The translations under genes were made by a program, and so were the position numbers. A stretch of 64,000 nucleotides of DNA, from contig CABMPD010000011.1 in the NCBI GenBank assembly GCA_902388455.1, positions 1-64,000 of the forward strand, read 5' to 3'. Every line of letters begins with the position of its first letter. Position 1 is the stretch's first letter. The notes under the pieces are model-generated. The model was not told the DNA's origin. It saw nothing but the letters and a program-made list of their open reading frames with translations, and searched no databases. Of this stretch, positions 8,437 through 16,908 are shown piece by piece. This DNA is from an uncultured Alistipes sp. GTDB lineage: Bacteria > Bacteroidota > Bacteroidia > Bacteroidales > UBA932.

Positions 8437-11097
8437 ATGAAAGCACGACCGACACCCGCCCATACCGCCGGAGCAGCCGCATTCCTTCCCGCCCTCCTGG
8501 CCATCATCCTCCTCTGCACCGCAGTCAGGACCGCCTCCGCACAGGAGCCGCCCCTGGCCACCTTCGAGGGCAGCATCCGCTACGCCGGCACCTCCGAGCC
8601 CGCTGTGTGCTACGTCATTGTCAGCCGGACGGAGGACGGGATGGCCATAGGCTACACCACCACCGACGGAGAGGGCCACTACACCCTCAGCATCCGCTCC
8701 GGAACTGACAGCGTGGTCATCTCAGTCTCCGGCATGAGCGTCAAGGCCGTGCGCCGCACCGTGCCCAATGTCAGCGGGCGGCACGACTTCGAGGTGGAGG
8801 AGTCCCTCTTCGAACTGAACGAGGTGACGGTCACTGCTCCGAAGATGGAGATGAAGGGCGACGACACCGTATCCTACAACGTCGCATCCTTCCGTGCCCA
8901 GGAGGACCTGGTCATCGAGGACGTGCTCCGCAAGCTGCCCGGCATCACGGTCAGGGACAACGGGCAGATACTCTACAAGGCCAAGCCGATAGCGGGGCTG
9001 ACCATCGACGGCATGGACCTGCTCAAGGGCCGCTACGGCATCGCCACGCGCAACATCTCTCCGGACCACATCGCCTCGGTGGAGATTCTCGAGAACCACC
9101 AGGCCATCAAGGCCCTCAAGGACCTGGTACCCTCCGACAAGACCTACATCAACCTCAAGCTCAAGGCCTCCTCGCGGGGAGTATTCCTGCTCTCGGCGGC
9201 CGCGGGAGGCGGCTACGGAGACGGAGGCCTGTGGAACGCCGAGGCCGCGCCCATGTACTTCGGACACAGCAGCCAGCACATCCTCACCGGCAAGACCAAC
9301 AACACCGGCGACGACCTCGCGTACGAGCTGGAGGACCTCACCTCCGGCACCGGCAGGCTCAACCCGGTGCTCTCCTCCGCCACGCTCGCCTCGCCCCCGG
9401 CCATCGACAAGGACCGCTACTACCGCAACACCTCGTACTCCGCCTCCCTCAACGAGCTCTTCCGCACCTCCGGGGGCACGGACATCAACCTCAACCTCTC
9501 ATACCTCAACGACACCGAGCTGCGCGACAACACCTCCGAGACCCGGTGGATGCTCCCCGACTCCTCCGTCAACCTCATACGGGAGGGCATATCCAACGTC
9601 ATCGGCACCGACAAGGTCAACGCAGAACTCAGCTTCAGGAGCAACGGGGACCGCCTCTACGTGGACAACCGCAACATCTTCTCCGCCGAGTTCCTCGACA
9701 TAGCGTCCTCGGTCAACGGCATCGGCCAGGACTTCGACCGCACCACGCTAAGGGCATCCAGCACGGCCAGCCTGATCAGGCGCAGCGGGGAGAAGAGCGC
9801 CTTCGAGATCAACGCACGCGCCGCCTACGAGCACACGCCGTACTCCATGGCAATAGCCCGGGACGGAGGGCAGTGGGCCGGAGCCGTGCAGGACGTCACC
9901 GCGGACGCCTTCACGGCATCCCTGTTCGCCGGCAACGTCACCAGCTTCAGGCTGTGGGACATGAGGATAGAGCCCACCCTCTCGGCCAGCTACCGGCTGG
10001 GCAGCCTCGACAGCCGCCTCAGCACCCCCTTAGGACAGCTCGAAGACCCTTCCGAAGCCGCAAACCGCCTGATGATGCACCGCCTCAGGGTAGCTCCTGC
10101 CGTCTACGCCTACTACACCTCCCTGCACGTGGACCTCAGCATATTCATCCCCTTGGCCTACTACATGACGTTCCTCGACGACAGGCTGGGAGGCACGCGG
10201 ACGTCCCGGCACAAGGTGTTCGCCGAGCCCAGCGTCAGCATGAAGATAAAGCCCGCGGCCTCCACCGACATCAACCTCGGCTACTCCATGAGCTGGTCCA
10301 TGCCGGAGATATCCACCCTCTACGGCGGCGCCGTCCTGAGCGACTACCGCAGCCTGACCCGGTACGCCGCGGACCTGACCGAGGGCATGCGCAACCATTT
10401 CTCCCTCGGACTCAGCTACAAGGACATCTTCAACATGCTGTTCCTCAACCTCAGCGCGGGATACTCCCTCACCAAGCCGGACATCCTCTACGGATACGAC
10501 TTCGACGGCATCTACTCCACCACCCTGACAACACGCACCGGGGAGCTTTCCCACACCGTCAGCGCCGGCATCGAACTGAGCAAGGGATTCTACTGGAAGG
10601 ACCTGACCGCCAAGCTGGAGCTCGGAGCCTCATGGACGGACTCACCCTTCCTGCTGCAGGAGCAGGTGGCGAGGATGAGCATGCAGGGCTACTCCGCCGG
10701 GCTGGACATCTCCCTGTCCCCGTTCAAGTTCCTCGGCCTGACATACAACGGCAGCGTGATGTACTCCCTCTCCCGGCAGGCCTCGGGCGAGAACCTCACC
10801 CCGCTGCTGACCGCCTCCAACGACCTCACCCTCAGCTTCCGCCTTCCCGCCGGCATCGGCCTCTCCCTGACCGGGGAGCACTACCACAACAGCGCATCCT
10901 CCGCGGCCGGTGACTTCGTCCTGCTGGACGCCGCCCTCAGCTACAAGTGGAAGCGTTTCCGCTGGGAACTCACCTGCTCCAACCTCCTGGACACCCGCGA
11001 GTACGTCTACTCCGTGCTCTCCGCCGCCAGCAGCTTCTCCACCGACTACCTCATCCGGCCCAGGAGCTATTTGCTCAAGATGTTCGTAACTTTCTGA
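8437..11097 (+). CDS. TonB-receptor-like outer-membrane beta-barrel (second copy)
   Basis: An 886-aa paralogue of the barrel in the first cassette. It has a signal peptide (to about residue 36, ASAQEPP), then a regulatory beta-sandwich (about 40-120, FEGSIRYAGTSEPAVCYV, with the usual proline-glycine turn altered). A plug-like domain follows (VLRKLPGITV, LTIDGMDLLKGRYG, VEILENHQAIKALKD), then a barrel ending YLLKMFVTF. The DNA is markedly GC-rich, which produces long antisense and out-of-frame open frames that are not genes. No TonB box or SusD partner is seen. It closes the three-GLPGLI operon and is followed after 28 nt by a lipoprotein gene. Confidence 0.88.
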   Translation: MKARPTPAHTAGAAAFLPALLAIILLCTAVRTASAQEPPLATFEGSIRYAGTSEPAVCYVIVSRTEDGMAIGYTTTDGEGHYTLSIRSGTDSVVISVSGMSVKAVRRTVPNVSGRHDFEVEESLFELNEVTVTAPKMEMKGDDTVSYNVASFRAQEDLVIEDVLRKLPGITVRDNGQILYKAKPIAGLTIDGMDLLKGRYGIATRNISPDHIASVEILENHQAIKALKDLVPSDKTYINLKLKASSRGVFLLSAAAGGGYGDGGLWNAEAAPMYFGHSSQHILTGKTNNTGDDLAYELEDLTSGTGRLNPVLSSATLASPPAIDKDRYYRNTSYSASLNELFRTSGGTDINLNLSYLNDTELRDNTSETRWMLPDSSVNLIREGISNVIGTDKVNAELSFRSNGDRLYVDNRNIFSAEFLDIASSVNGIGQDFDRTTLRASSTASLIRRSGEKSAFEINARAAYEHTPYSMAIARDGGQWAGAVQDVTADAFTASLFAGNVTSFRLWDMRIEPTLSASYRLGSLDSRLSTPLGQLEDPSEAANRLMMHRLRVAPAVYAYYTSLHVDLSIFIPLAYYMTFLDDRLGGTRTSRHKVFAEPSVSMKIKPAASTDINLGYSMSWSMPEISTLYGGAVLSDYRSLTRYAADLTEGMRNHFSLGLSYKDIFNMLFLNLSAGYSLTKPDILYGYDFDGIYSTTLTTRTGELSHTVSAGIELSKGFYWKDLTAKLELGASWTDSPFLLQEQVARMSMQGYSAGLDISLSPFKFLGLTYNGSVMYSLSRQASGENLTPLLTASNDLTLSFRLPAGIGLSLTGEHYHNSASSAAGDFVLLDAALSYKWKRFRWELTCSNLLDTREYVYSVLSAASSFSTDYLIRPRSYLLKMFVTF

Positions 11098-11125
11098 TTA
11101 TTCTGAAAAATTAAAACTTTCACCC

Positions 11126-12151
11126 ATGAAGCATCTGACCATAATTCTCACCTCCGCGGCACTTGCCCTTTCGGTACTAAATGCCTGCGCCTCTCCAAAA
11201 GACGGCAACGAATTTAAGGAGACCGCTTTAAGCGGAACGCCTGTCCGCATGGACATCCCGGACACACCGATAAACTCAGTACTCTCAAACAACGGCCACA
11301 TCGTCACTCTAAGCAAAATCGAGGACAGAGAGGCCGGCTCTGTTTCCAGTTCCGTATCCGTTTACTCCGTAAAGGAAGAGGACATAGTTCTGAAAGGCAC
11401 ACTGAGTCTGCCCGGTGTAACCATATATGACAAGATCATGCTGTTTCCAATGGACACCGAAGGGTATATATGCGGTGTTTCCATAATGAGCGCAAACAGA
11501 TTCTACGGCATCACAGAGACTGCGGAACTGAAGGAACTGGAAGCATTGGAGCAAAAGACAAAAGGCCATGTATTCAATTATTCCTTCACCGCACCGGTAT
11601 GCCTGCTGGACGGATATTTTTACTTCCTCGAGGTCGGGGATGATTCCAACTACAGCCTTAACAGGACAGAGGACGACGGCACGATAAAGCCCGTCTGTTA
11701 CCTGAACAAAACAGGCGGAGAATGGCTCCCGTATCTTGGAGCAGCCTCCGGCAACAGCAGCACGATAGTATTCGGATACAGCTTCTACAGGGAAATCCTG
11801 TTCCTGAATACCGAAACCGGCAAAGCCGTCTCCACATCCTTCAAAGAGCCGGGGTTTTCCGAAGAGTTAGCCCGGAATCTCCAGGGAGACATACTCGAAA
11901 GTCAGCGGAGATACTACGGAGGAGATATCCATGTAGGGAAGAGGGTCTTTCTGATGAATCTCGACGGCTTCATATTTGCATCCGGTGAAGACACCCCCGA
12001 TGCTATTCTGGATGTGTTCAGCATATCAGGCAAACCTGTGGAAAGACTGCTTCTGGACCGAAACGGCCACTGCGCCGTGGATGAGAAAGGAGGCAGGATA
12101 TTCCTCTTCACTTATGGCGACAACCCCGAATTATTCGTATACAAGTTATAA
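11126..12151 (+). CDS. TolB/BF3164-like beta-propeller lipoprotein
   Basis: A 341-aa protein. The N-terminus is a lipoprotein signal with the lipobox LNAC (Cys about 21). The rest is repetitive beta-sheet with blade-like stretches (FSISGKPVERLLLDRNGHCAVD, GRIFLFTYG), resembling the 6-bladed propeller lipoproteins typified by BF3164 in Bacteroides. It ends in LFVYKL, a common last blade strand. No catalytic motif is seen, so a binding or scaffold role at the membrane is likely. It is the last gene of the second GLPGLI cassette. Its composition is less GC-biased than the barrel gene before it. Confidence 0.65.
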   Translation: MKHLTIILTSAALALSVLNACASPKDGNEFKETALSGTPVRMDIPDTPINSVLSNNGHIVTLSKIEDREAGSVSSSVSVYSVKEEDIVLKGTLSLPGVTIYDKIMLFPMDTEGYICGVSIMSANRFYGITETAELKELEALEQKTKGHVFNYSFTAPVCLLDGYFYFLEVGDDSNYSLNRTEDDGTIKPVCYLNKTGGEWLPYLGAASGNSSTIVFGYSFYREILFLNTETGKAVSTSFKEPGFSEELARNLQGDILESQRRYYGGDIHVGKRVFLMNLDGFIFASGEDTPDAILDVFSISGKPVERLLLDRNGHCAVDEKGGRIFLFTYGDNPELFVYKL

Positions 12152-12308
12152 GCCTTTACAATGAAACTGTCTCTCGCTCTTACGATTATCCTGCTGGACC
12201 TCAAGAATAAAAGGCTCATACTTTTCCCGGGTGCCCGGGCAACGGTAAATACTGCAGCACCCTCTTTTACATAAAAAATTGATAGACAAATACTTATCAG
12301 TGTAACGG

Positions 12309-12344
12309 GTTCTTTTCGCGCACTCCGAAACGTCCGAAAAGAAC
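12309..12344. repeat. 10-bp inverted repeat between convergent genes
   Basis: GTTCTTTTCG and CGAAAAGAAC form perfect 10-bp arms around a 16-nt loop. They sit in the 279-nt space between the end of the propeller lipoprotein gene and the end of the convergent permease gene. The loop is large and no uridine run follows on either strand, so terminator function is uncertain. Confidence 0.4.
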
Positions 12345-12430
12345 TCGTTAAAATCATATCCATCTGAATATAACCATCTTACAAATCCTGCCTGCTCCCC
12401 TACTTACCATTACTCACTATATACTGTAAA

Positions 12431-14767
12431 TCACTCAGTGGAAATGGAATCCACCGGATTGCGCAGGGCAGCACTGCGGCTCAGCAGGGTCACGGTGACG
12501 GCGGTAATGAGGGTAATCAGGGCGAGGGCGGCGAGGAACATCCACACGGGAATCGGGCTGCGGTACGGGAAGGAGGCAGCCCAGTGACGGATGATGACAA
12601 TGGATACCGGGGCGGTCATGATGAAGCAGATGAGGGTAATCATCAGGTAGTAGCGGTTGATCATCAGCAGTATCTCCCCGACGGAAGCCCCGTGCACACG
12701 GCGGACGGCTATCTCCTTGCGGCGGAACTGCGTCTCGAAATAAACTAAGCCGAGTATGCCGATAATCGAGATGAGCATGGAAATGAGGGCGGCGGCGGTA
12801 ATGAGGCGGCCGAGGCGCTCCTCGCTCCGGTACAGGCGGTCGACGGTCTCGTCTAAGAAATGGATGTCTAAGTCATCGGGGTTCAGGGAGGGGTCCAGCT
12901 CACAGGCCTTCGACCGGATCCAGTCCATGCTCTCGCGGACTCCCCCTGGCTGTATGCGGGCATAGACTGTCGTCAGCATGGCACCTGTCTCCTGGCCGAA
13001 ATTGTACAGGGCCATGGGAGCCATGGCATGCTGCATCGGCTTGAAATGGAAGTCCTTGACTACCCCTGCGATATTCATCTTCCCGTTTTCCATGTACGAA
13101 TGCAGATAAGGCCAGCTGCTCATCGCCGTCTCGTTGAAAATATAGGTACCCTCCGTACTCTCGTCATCTGAGGGAACAAAGTTCCGCCCCTCCACTATCT
13201 CTAAACCGAAAAACGGTACGAACCAGCGGTCCGTGCCTATGACATCGTACATGATGTAGCCCTCGCCATAGTCACCTCCCCAGCCGCTCATATCTGCCGA
13301 TACTATCGACCTGGACGCGGAGGTGACTCCGGTGACACCAGGATACTCCAGCAGCATGTTCCGGAAAGCCTCCCCCCGCTCCGCAATCTTGTCCGTAACC
13401 TCCATCTCCACCACCTGCTCCCGGTCAAACCCCATGTCGTAGTTCTTCATATACCTGTTCTGAATGGCTATGAACATTGAACACAGCAGCAGTACGAACG
13501 AAATCACATACTGCACCCCTATCAGTACCGACCGCAGGCTGCGTCCTTTGGCTGAGAGAGAGAAGGACCCCTTGAGCACCATGGCCGGGTTGAAGGAGGT
13601 GCTGTAGAGAGCCGGGAAAATGCCGGCGGCGAGGGCCGTTGCCACCGCTACCCCGAGGGACAGGAGAAGAAGCGCCGGATTGTCCTGAGGCCGGATGGAA
13701 GCGGTGACGTATGACGCCAAAGAAGAAGTAGCCGCGAGCGACATCACCCCGATACTGAGGGCAAATGCCAGCAGCGCCAGCCCTATGGTGGAGCGCAGCT
13801 GCGACCTTATCAGGCCGCCCCTCGTCGCACCCACCACCCTCCGGGTGTTCAGACCCTTGATGCGGAACGGCACCGAGGCCATGGCGAAGTTGATGAAATT
13901 GATGACCGCTATGAGTATCACGGCTATGGCGACAGTCAGCAGGACAATGGTCGTGGAACGGTTGCCCTTGCCGGCAACGTCCGTCATGACATCCTTTGAC
14001 CAGTAGACATCATGCAGGCGGGTAAGCCGCAGCTTCAGCACGTCCGCCTGGAATACCTGCCGTCCGATATGCGATGCCGCCGAATCGACAGCCGCGGCCG
14101 CCCCCTCCTCCGTCGAAAGCTTCACATAGCAGCAATAGGACCAGGCGCTCCAGTTTTCCAAACCGTCAAGTCCGGACGAGAGAATCAGTTCATTGTCCGC
14201 ACTGGAATTGTCCGGAAAATCCTTGTACACCGCCACTATGCGGAACGGCCGGGGGTCATCCCCCACCGTAAAGCAGACTTCCTTCCCCAAGGGGGACTCA
14301 TCCCCGAACAGCTTCTTAGACCCGCGGGCAGAGATCAAGGCCGTCCTCGGCATTCCATAACCGGCAGTGTCCCCGCTGATTATCTCGAACGGAAATACCC
14401 TCAGCAGGTCATGCTCCGAATAAGCCACCCTCAGGCTCACTCCCGGACTGTCCGTACCCGTCTCATTGAAAAGCCGCGATTCCCCTTTGATATATTGGTA
14501 CACGCTCACCGCCCCGGCCTGAGGAAGCGAAGTCTTCAGGTACTCTATCACCGGCCGCGACACCGTCGGATACCACATCCCCGGATTGGTCGGCAGCATG
14601 CTCTCCAAGCGGTAGACCTTCTCATGCTCCGGATAACACCGGTCATACCGCAGGTCATAGAGCACCTGCACCATCACCGTCATGAAAATCGAGAAAGCGA
14701 GGGTCAGTCCCGCCACATTGAGGACCGTCGAAAAAAGAGTGTGCCGGTTGAAGCGTATGCGTCTCAT
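12431..14767 (-). CDS. MacB/FtsX-type ABC transporter permease, no adjacent ATPase
   Basis: A 778-aa membrane protein with the two-half layout of Bacteroidota MacB_PCD/FtsX permeases. There is an N-terminal TM helix (about 12-38), a large periplasmic domain, a cluster of three TM segments (about 275-400), another TM at about 425, a second periplasmic domain, and three C-terminal TM segments. The cytoplasmic motifs IKGLNTRRVVGA and RRKEIAVRRVHGAS are the FtsX-type coupling elements that normally contact an ATPase. No ATP-binding subunit is encoded nearby, so it must use a distant ATPase or act alone. Related proteins are linked to export of lipids, peptides or antibiotics, but the substrate here cannot be named. 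Confidence 0.9.
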   Translation of the reverse strand: MRRIRFNRHTLFSTVLNVAGLTLAFSIFMTVMVQVLYDLRYDRCYPEHEKVYRLESMLPTNPGMWYPTVSRPVIEYLKTSLPQAGAVSVYQYIKGESRLFNETGTDSPGVSLRVAYSEHDLLRVFPFEIISGDTAGYGMPRTALISARGSKKLFGDESPLGKEVCFTVGDDPRPFRIVAVYKDFPDNSSADNELILSSGLDGLENWSAWSYCCYVKLSTEEGAAAAVDSAASHIGRQVFQADVLKLRLTRLHDVYWSKDVMTDVAGKGNRSTTIVLLTVAIAVILIAVINFINFAMASVPFRIKGLNTRRVVGATRGGLIRSQLRSTIGLALLAFALSIGVMSLAATSSLASYVTASIRPQDNPALLLLSLGVAVATALAAGIFPALYSTSFNPAMVLKGSFSLSAKGRSLRSVLIGVQYVISFVLLLCSMFIAIQNRYMKNYDMGFDREQVVEMEVTDKIAERGEAFRNMLLEYPGVTGVTSASRSIVSADMSGWGGDYGEGYIMYDVIGTDRWFVPFFGLEIVEGRNFVPSDDESTEGTYIFNETAMSSWPYLHSYMENGKMNIAGVVKDFHFKPMQHAMAPMALYNFGQETGAMLTTVYARIQPGGVRESMDWIRSKACELDPSLNPDDLDIHFLDETVDRLYRSEERLGRLITAAALISMLISIIGILGLVYFETQFRRKEIAVRRVHGASVGEILLMINRYYLMITLICFIMTAPVSIVIIRHWAASFPYRSPIPVWMFLAALALITLITAVTVTLLSRSAALRNPVDSISTE

Positions 14768-14800
14768 ATTCCTTCAGCGTTTAACGTTTAAATCCATACG

Positions 14801-14808
14801 CAAATTTA
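14801..14808 (-). promoter_or_regulatory. -7 box TAAATTTG of the permease gene
   Basis: The minus strand reads TAAATTTG, matching TAnnTTTG, 33 nt before the permease ATG. It leaves a leader of about 26 nt and places the gene in its own transcription unit. Confidence 0.55.
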
Positions 14809-14958
14809 AACCCGTTCCGCCCGCCGTGCAAGGCCCGGAAGTTTTTCTCAACAAGACAACTCTGATTATCAGAATATTACCTTTAATTTCGGAAGTTTTA
14901 AATTAGCACACACGCGGTAATTGTTCAGGCCGGCCTGACTTTTAATCATGCAGTCTTC

Positions 14959-16032
14959 TCATTTGAACCGGTATTTGATTATCACATACTCGTCGCCTGT
15001 ATCCGATACGGGCCGTACCGACAGCAGCTCATCGTCCTGCATGCCCTCGAAGAGCCTCTCCGATGGGGTGATGGCGGCGAAGTCCTCCGGGATGCCGGTG
15101 ATTTCCACATTCTGGGAATACTCTCCGGTGCGGGTGTTGTAGAGGCCGAGGAATGCGGAGCTTTCATCTCCGAGATTGACGACGGAATAGGCTATGAGTA
15201 TGTTATCTCCGGCAGCGGCGATCCACAGAAAGTTCAGGCGTCCCGCGCTTAGGGACATCAGTCCGTCGAAGGTCAGGTCACCGTACTCGAAGCGGTATTT
15301 GCCCAGGCGCATGAGCATCGCAGGCACGGGCCTGCCGCCCTCCAGAACGTAGACGGTGTCGTTGAAGTTGTTGTAGATAAATGGATTGTCCCTGTCTCCG
15401 AAAATGTAGTTCTCTCCCATCATGACCTCCTCCGGCATCATCTCGCGGCTCCGCTCCGAGACCGCGGTCAGCCCGTCAGTTGCGGCATCCCAGCGCAGCA
15501 TGTCCTGCACGGGAGAGTTCGAGGACGCATACAGGATCATGTCGCCCCCGCTGAAGAAAAACGAGGTGATGTATATGCCCGAGTTCATCAGTGCCGACTT
15601 GCTGGAACTGCCGATGAAACTGCCGTCCTCCCCGTAGGTCAGGATATTCTGGGTATTGTAGTCGAACACGTAAAGCCGGCCGCCGCTGACGCCTATGCCC
15701 CGGGGATTCAGATACTCGCCGGGACCGCGGCCCTTGGCGCCGATACGCCTGACGAAACTTCCGTCCTTGGCGTACTCGTAGACCGTTTCAGAAGAGATGA
15801 TGTAGTATGCGTTTTCGGACTCGCAGACATCCTCGATCATTCCTATGACGTGCGCCCCGTCGGAGGCATCGAGCCTCACGACCGACACATCCTCGATCAG
15901 AGCATCGGAAGATACCTGCACGGCCTCGTTCATGGCAGACCTTTCGAAAATGGAGAATCCGGGCATTTCAGTCCTGGCCGTACACGAGGTCAGCATGACG
16001 GCCAAGAAAACAAAGCACAAAACTTTATACAT
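14959..16032 (-). CDS. 6-bladed beta-propeller lipoprotein
   Basis: A 357-aa protein from the chosen ATG, whose product begins MYKVLCFVFLAVMLTSC: a lipoprotein signal with lipobox LTSC. An upstream in-frame ATG would put 44 poorly hydrophobic residues before this signal and is rejected. The mature region has NHL/6-bladed-propeller blades, such as VYEYAKDGSFVRRIGAKG with GRGPGEYLNPRGIGV, and LYVFDYNTQNILTYGEDGSF. The motif GxGPGEYxxPxGI is typical of the Bacteroidota 6BP family. These are surface or periplasmic lipoproteins of mostly unknown ligand. It is the second propeller lipoprotein beside the permease. Confidence 0.88.
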   Translation of the reverse strand: MYKVLCFVFLAVMLTSCTARTEMPGFSIFERSAMNEAVQVSSDALIEDVSVVRLDASDGAHVIGMIEDVCESENAYYIISSETVYEYAKDGSFVRRIGAKGRGPGEYLNPRGIGVSGGRLYVFDYNTQNILTYGEDGSFIGSSSKSALMNSGIYITSFFFSGGDMILYASSNSPVQDMLRWDAATDGLTAVSERSREMMPEEVMMGENYIFGDRDNPFIYNNFNDTVYVLEGGRPVPAMLMRLGKYRFEYGDLTFDGLMSLSAGRLNFLWIAAAGDNILIAYSVVNLGDESSAFLGLYNTRTGEYSQNVEITGIPEDFAAITPSERLFEGMQDDELLSVRPVSDTGDEYVIIKYRFK

Positions 16033-16240
16033 AATTTTATATAAATTAACTACGCTAATATACTGAATATATCTGATATGACAAATAGTTTTAAGTGATT
16101 GTATGAAAAAGTTTCCCAGATACAGTATCTTGAGAAAATATGCGCTCTCAGCTGACACATTCATTCATCTGAGTCAGGTGGACTCACGAGAGACACCGCG
16201 CTTTCAGACCGGAATCCGGAGACATACAACACTGCCTGTT

Positions 16241-16270
16241 GCTCTGTATGTCGCTCTGTATGCCGCTCTG
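16241..16270. repeat. 12-bp tandem repeat
   Basis: GCTCTGTATGTC, GCTCTGTATGCC and a partial GCTCTG stand head to tail. They lie just upstream of repeat array B and share the CTGT core with its inverted motif. This may be a small slippage product of the array. Confidence 0.6.
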
Positions 16271-16286
16271 CCTGGACCGCACAGCA

Positions 16287-16612
16287 CAGTCTGTTCAGCT
16301 CCATTTCGCACATCTTACTATCTCATGAAGGATTACGCAAGACGTGCAACTTACAGACTGCAGGCAGGTGCCTCAGTGTCTGTTACCCCGACTTTTTACT
16401 TACCTCGCTGTATGACAACGCCATATGCGAATCTTCCAATTACAGACTCATCAGGGAGAAAATATGCTGACCGCGGGATAACCCTGCCACAGCTCCTTAT
16501 TAACGCTATTATATGAAGTTCGTATTTCGGCGTACTGTTCAGTCTGTCGCTCGCGCATTTTTGCAAGTACCTGTTATTCGAGCCAATACATGAAACAAGC
16601 AATTACAGACTG
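16287..16612. repeat. degenerate palindromic repeat array B
   Basis: Related to array A and in the same orientation. Inverted motif CAGTCTGT starts at 16287 and 16540; TTACAGACT motifs start at 16351, 16440 and 16603. Spacings are 64 (16287 to 16351), 89, 163 and 63 nt, matching the 64, 87, 163 and 64 of array A. The unit at 16351 has TTACAGAC, then an inner palindrome AGGCAGGTGCCT, then GTCTGTTA. The stretch 16377-16492 aligns by eye with 5117-5231, including CACCTCGCTGT-like, TTACAGACTC and CCCTGCCACAGC blocks. The whole gap from 16033 to 16908 holds no supported gene; beyond the array and the priA promoter, nothing else was recognised. Confidence 0.78.
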
Positions 16613-16867
16613 CTGACGGTGCGGTAAAGTAATGTCAAAGTAAGGTAAGCCAGGGCAATCAGCCTCTGTGCATCGCTCAAGAAACCCGGCTATGCTGGCA
16701 GCTGCGGTTTCCCATATTAATAGCCCCGCTGCGCTTGTCAGTCCCCTGGAGAAGATAACCAGGAGGGCAAATACCGGATCATGCGCTTCTCAGGTTGCCA
16801 TTACCAGCTGGACAAAGGCGTCCCATGCCATGCTGCATTACTATTTTCAGACGAAAGATAGTTTGAG

Positions 16868-16875
16868 TATATTTG
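16868..16875 (+). promoter_or_regulatory. -7 box TATATTTG of priA
   Basis: TATATTTG lies 33 nt before the chosen priA ATG. It overlaps an upstream in-frame ATG, which makes that earlier start unlikely and decides the annotated start. Confidence 0.6.
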
Positions 16876-16908
16876 CATCTATTAACTGACAAATCCGCAT
16901 GGCATAAT

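Noticed and set aside
9231..10913. 560-codon open frame inside the second barrel gene
   Set aside because: The product is arginine, glutamine, proline and histidine-rich, as expected of a shifted frame in GC-rich DNA; the barrel frame has a coherent domain structure.
12226..12241. CCCGGG-TG-CCCGGG as a terminator hairpin
   Set aside because: The loop would be only 2-3 nt and no T-run follows; it reads better as a chance tandem of self-complementary hexamers.
16668..16889. 73-codon open frame before priA
   Set aside because: It runs through the priA -7 box and has no signal peptide, motif or RBS support.
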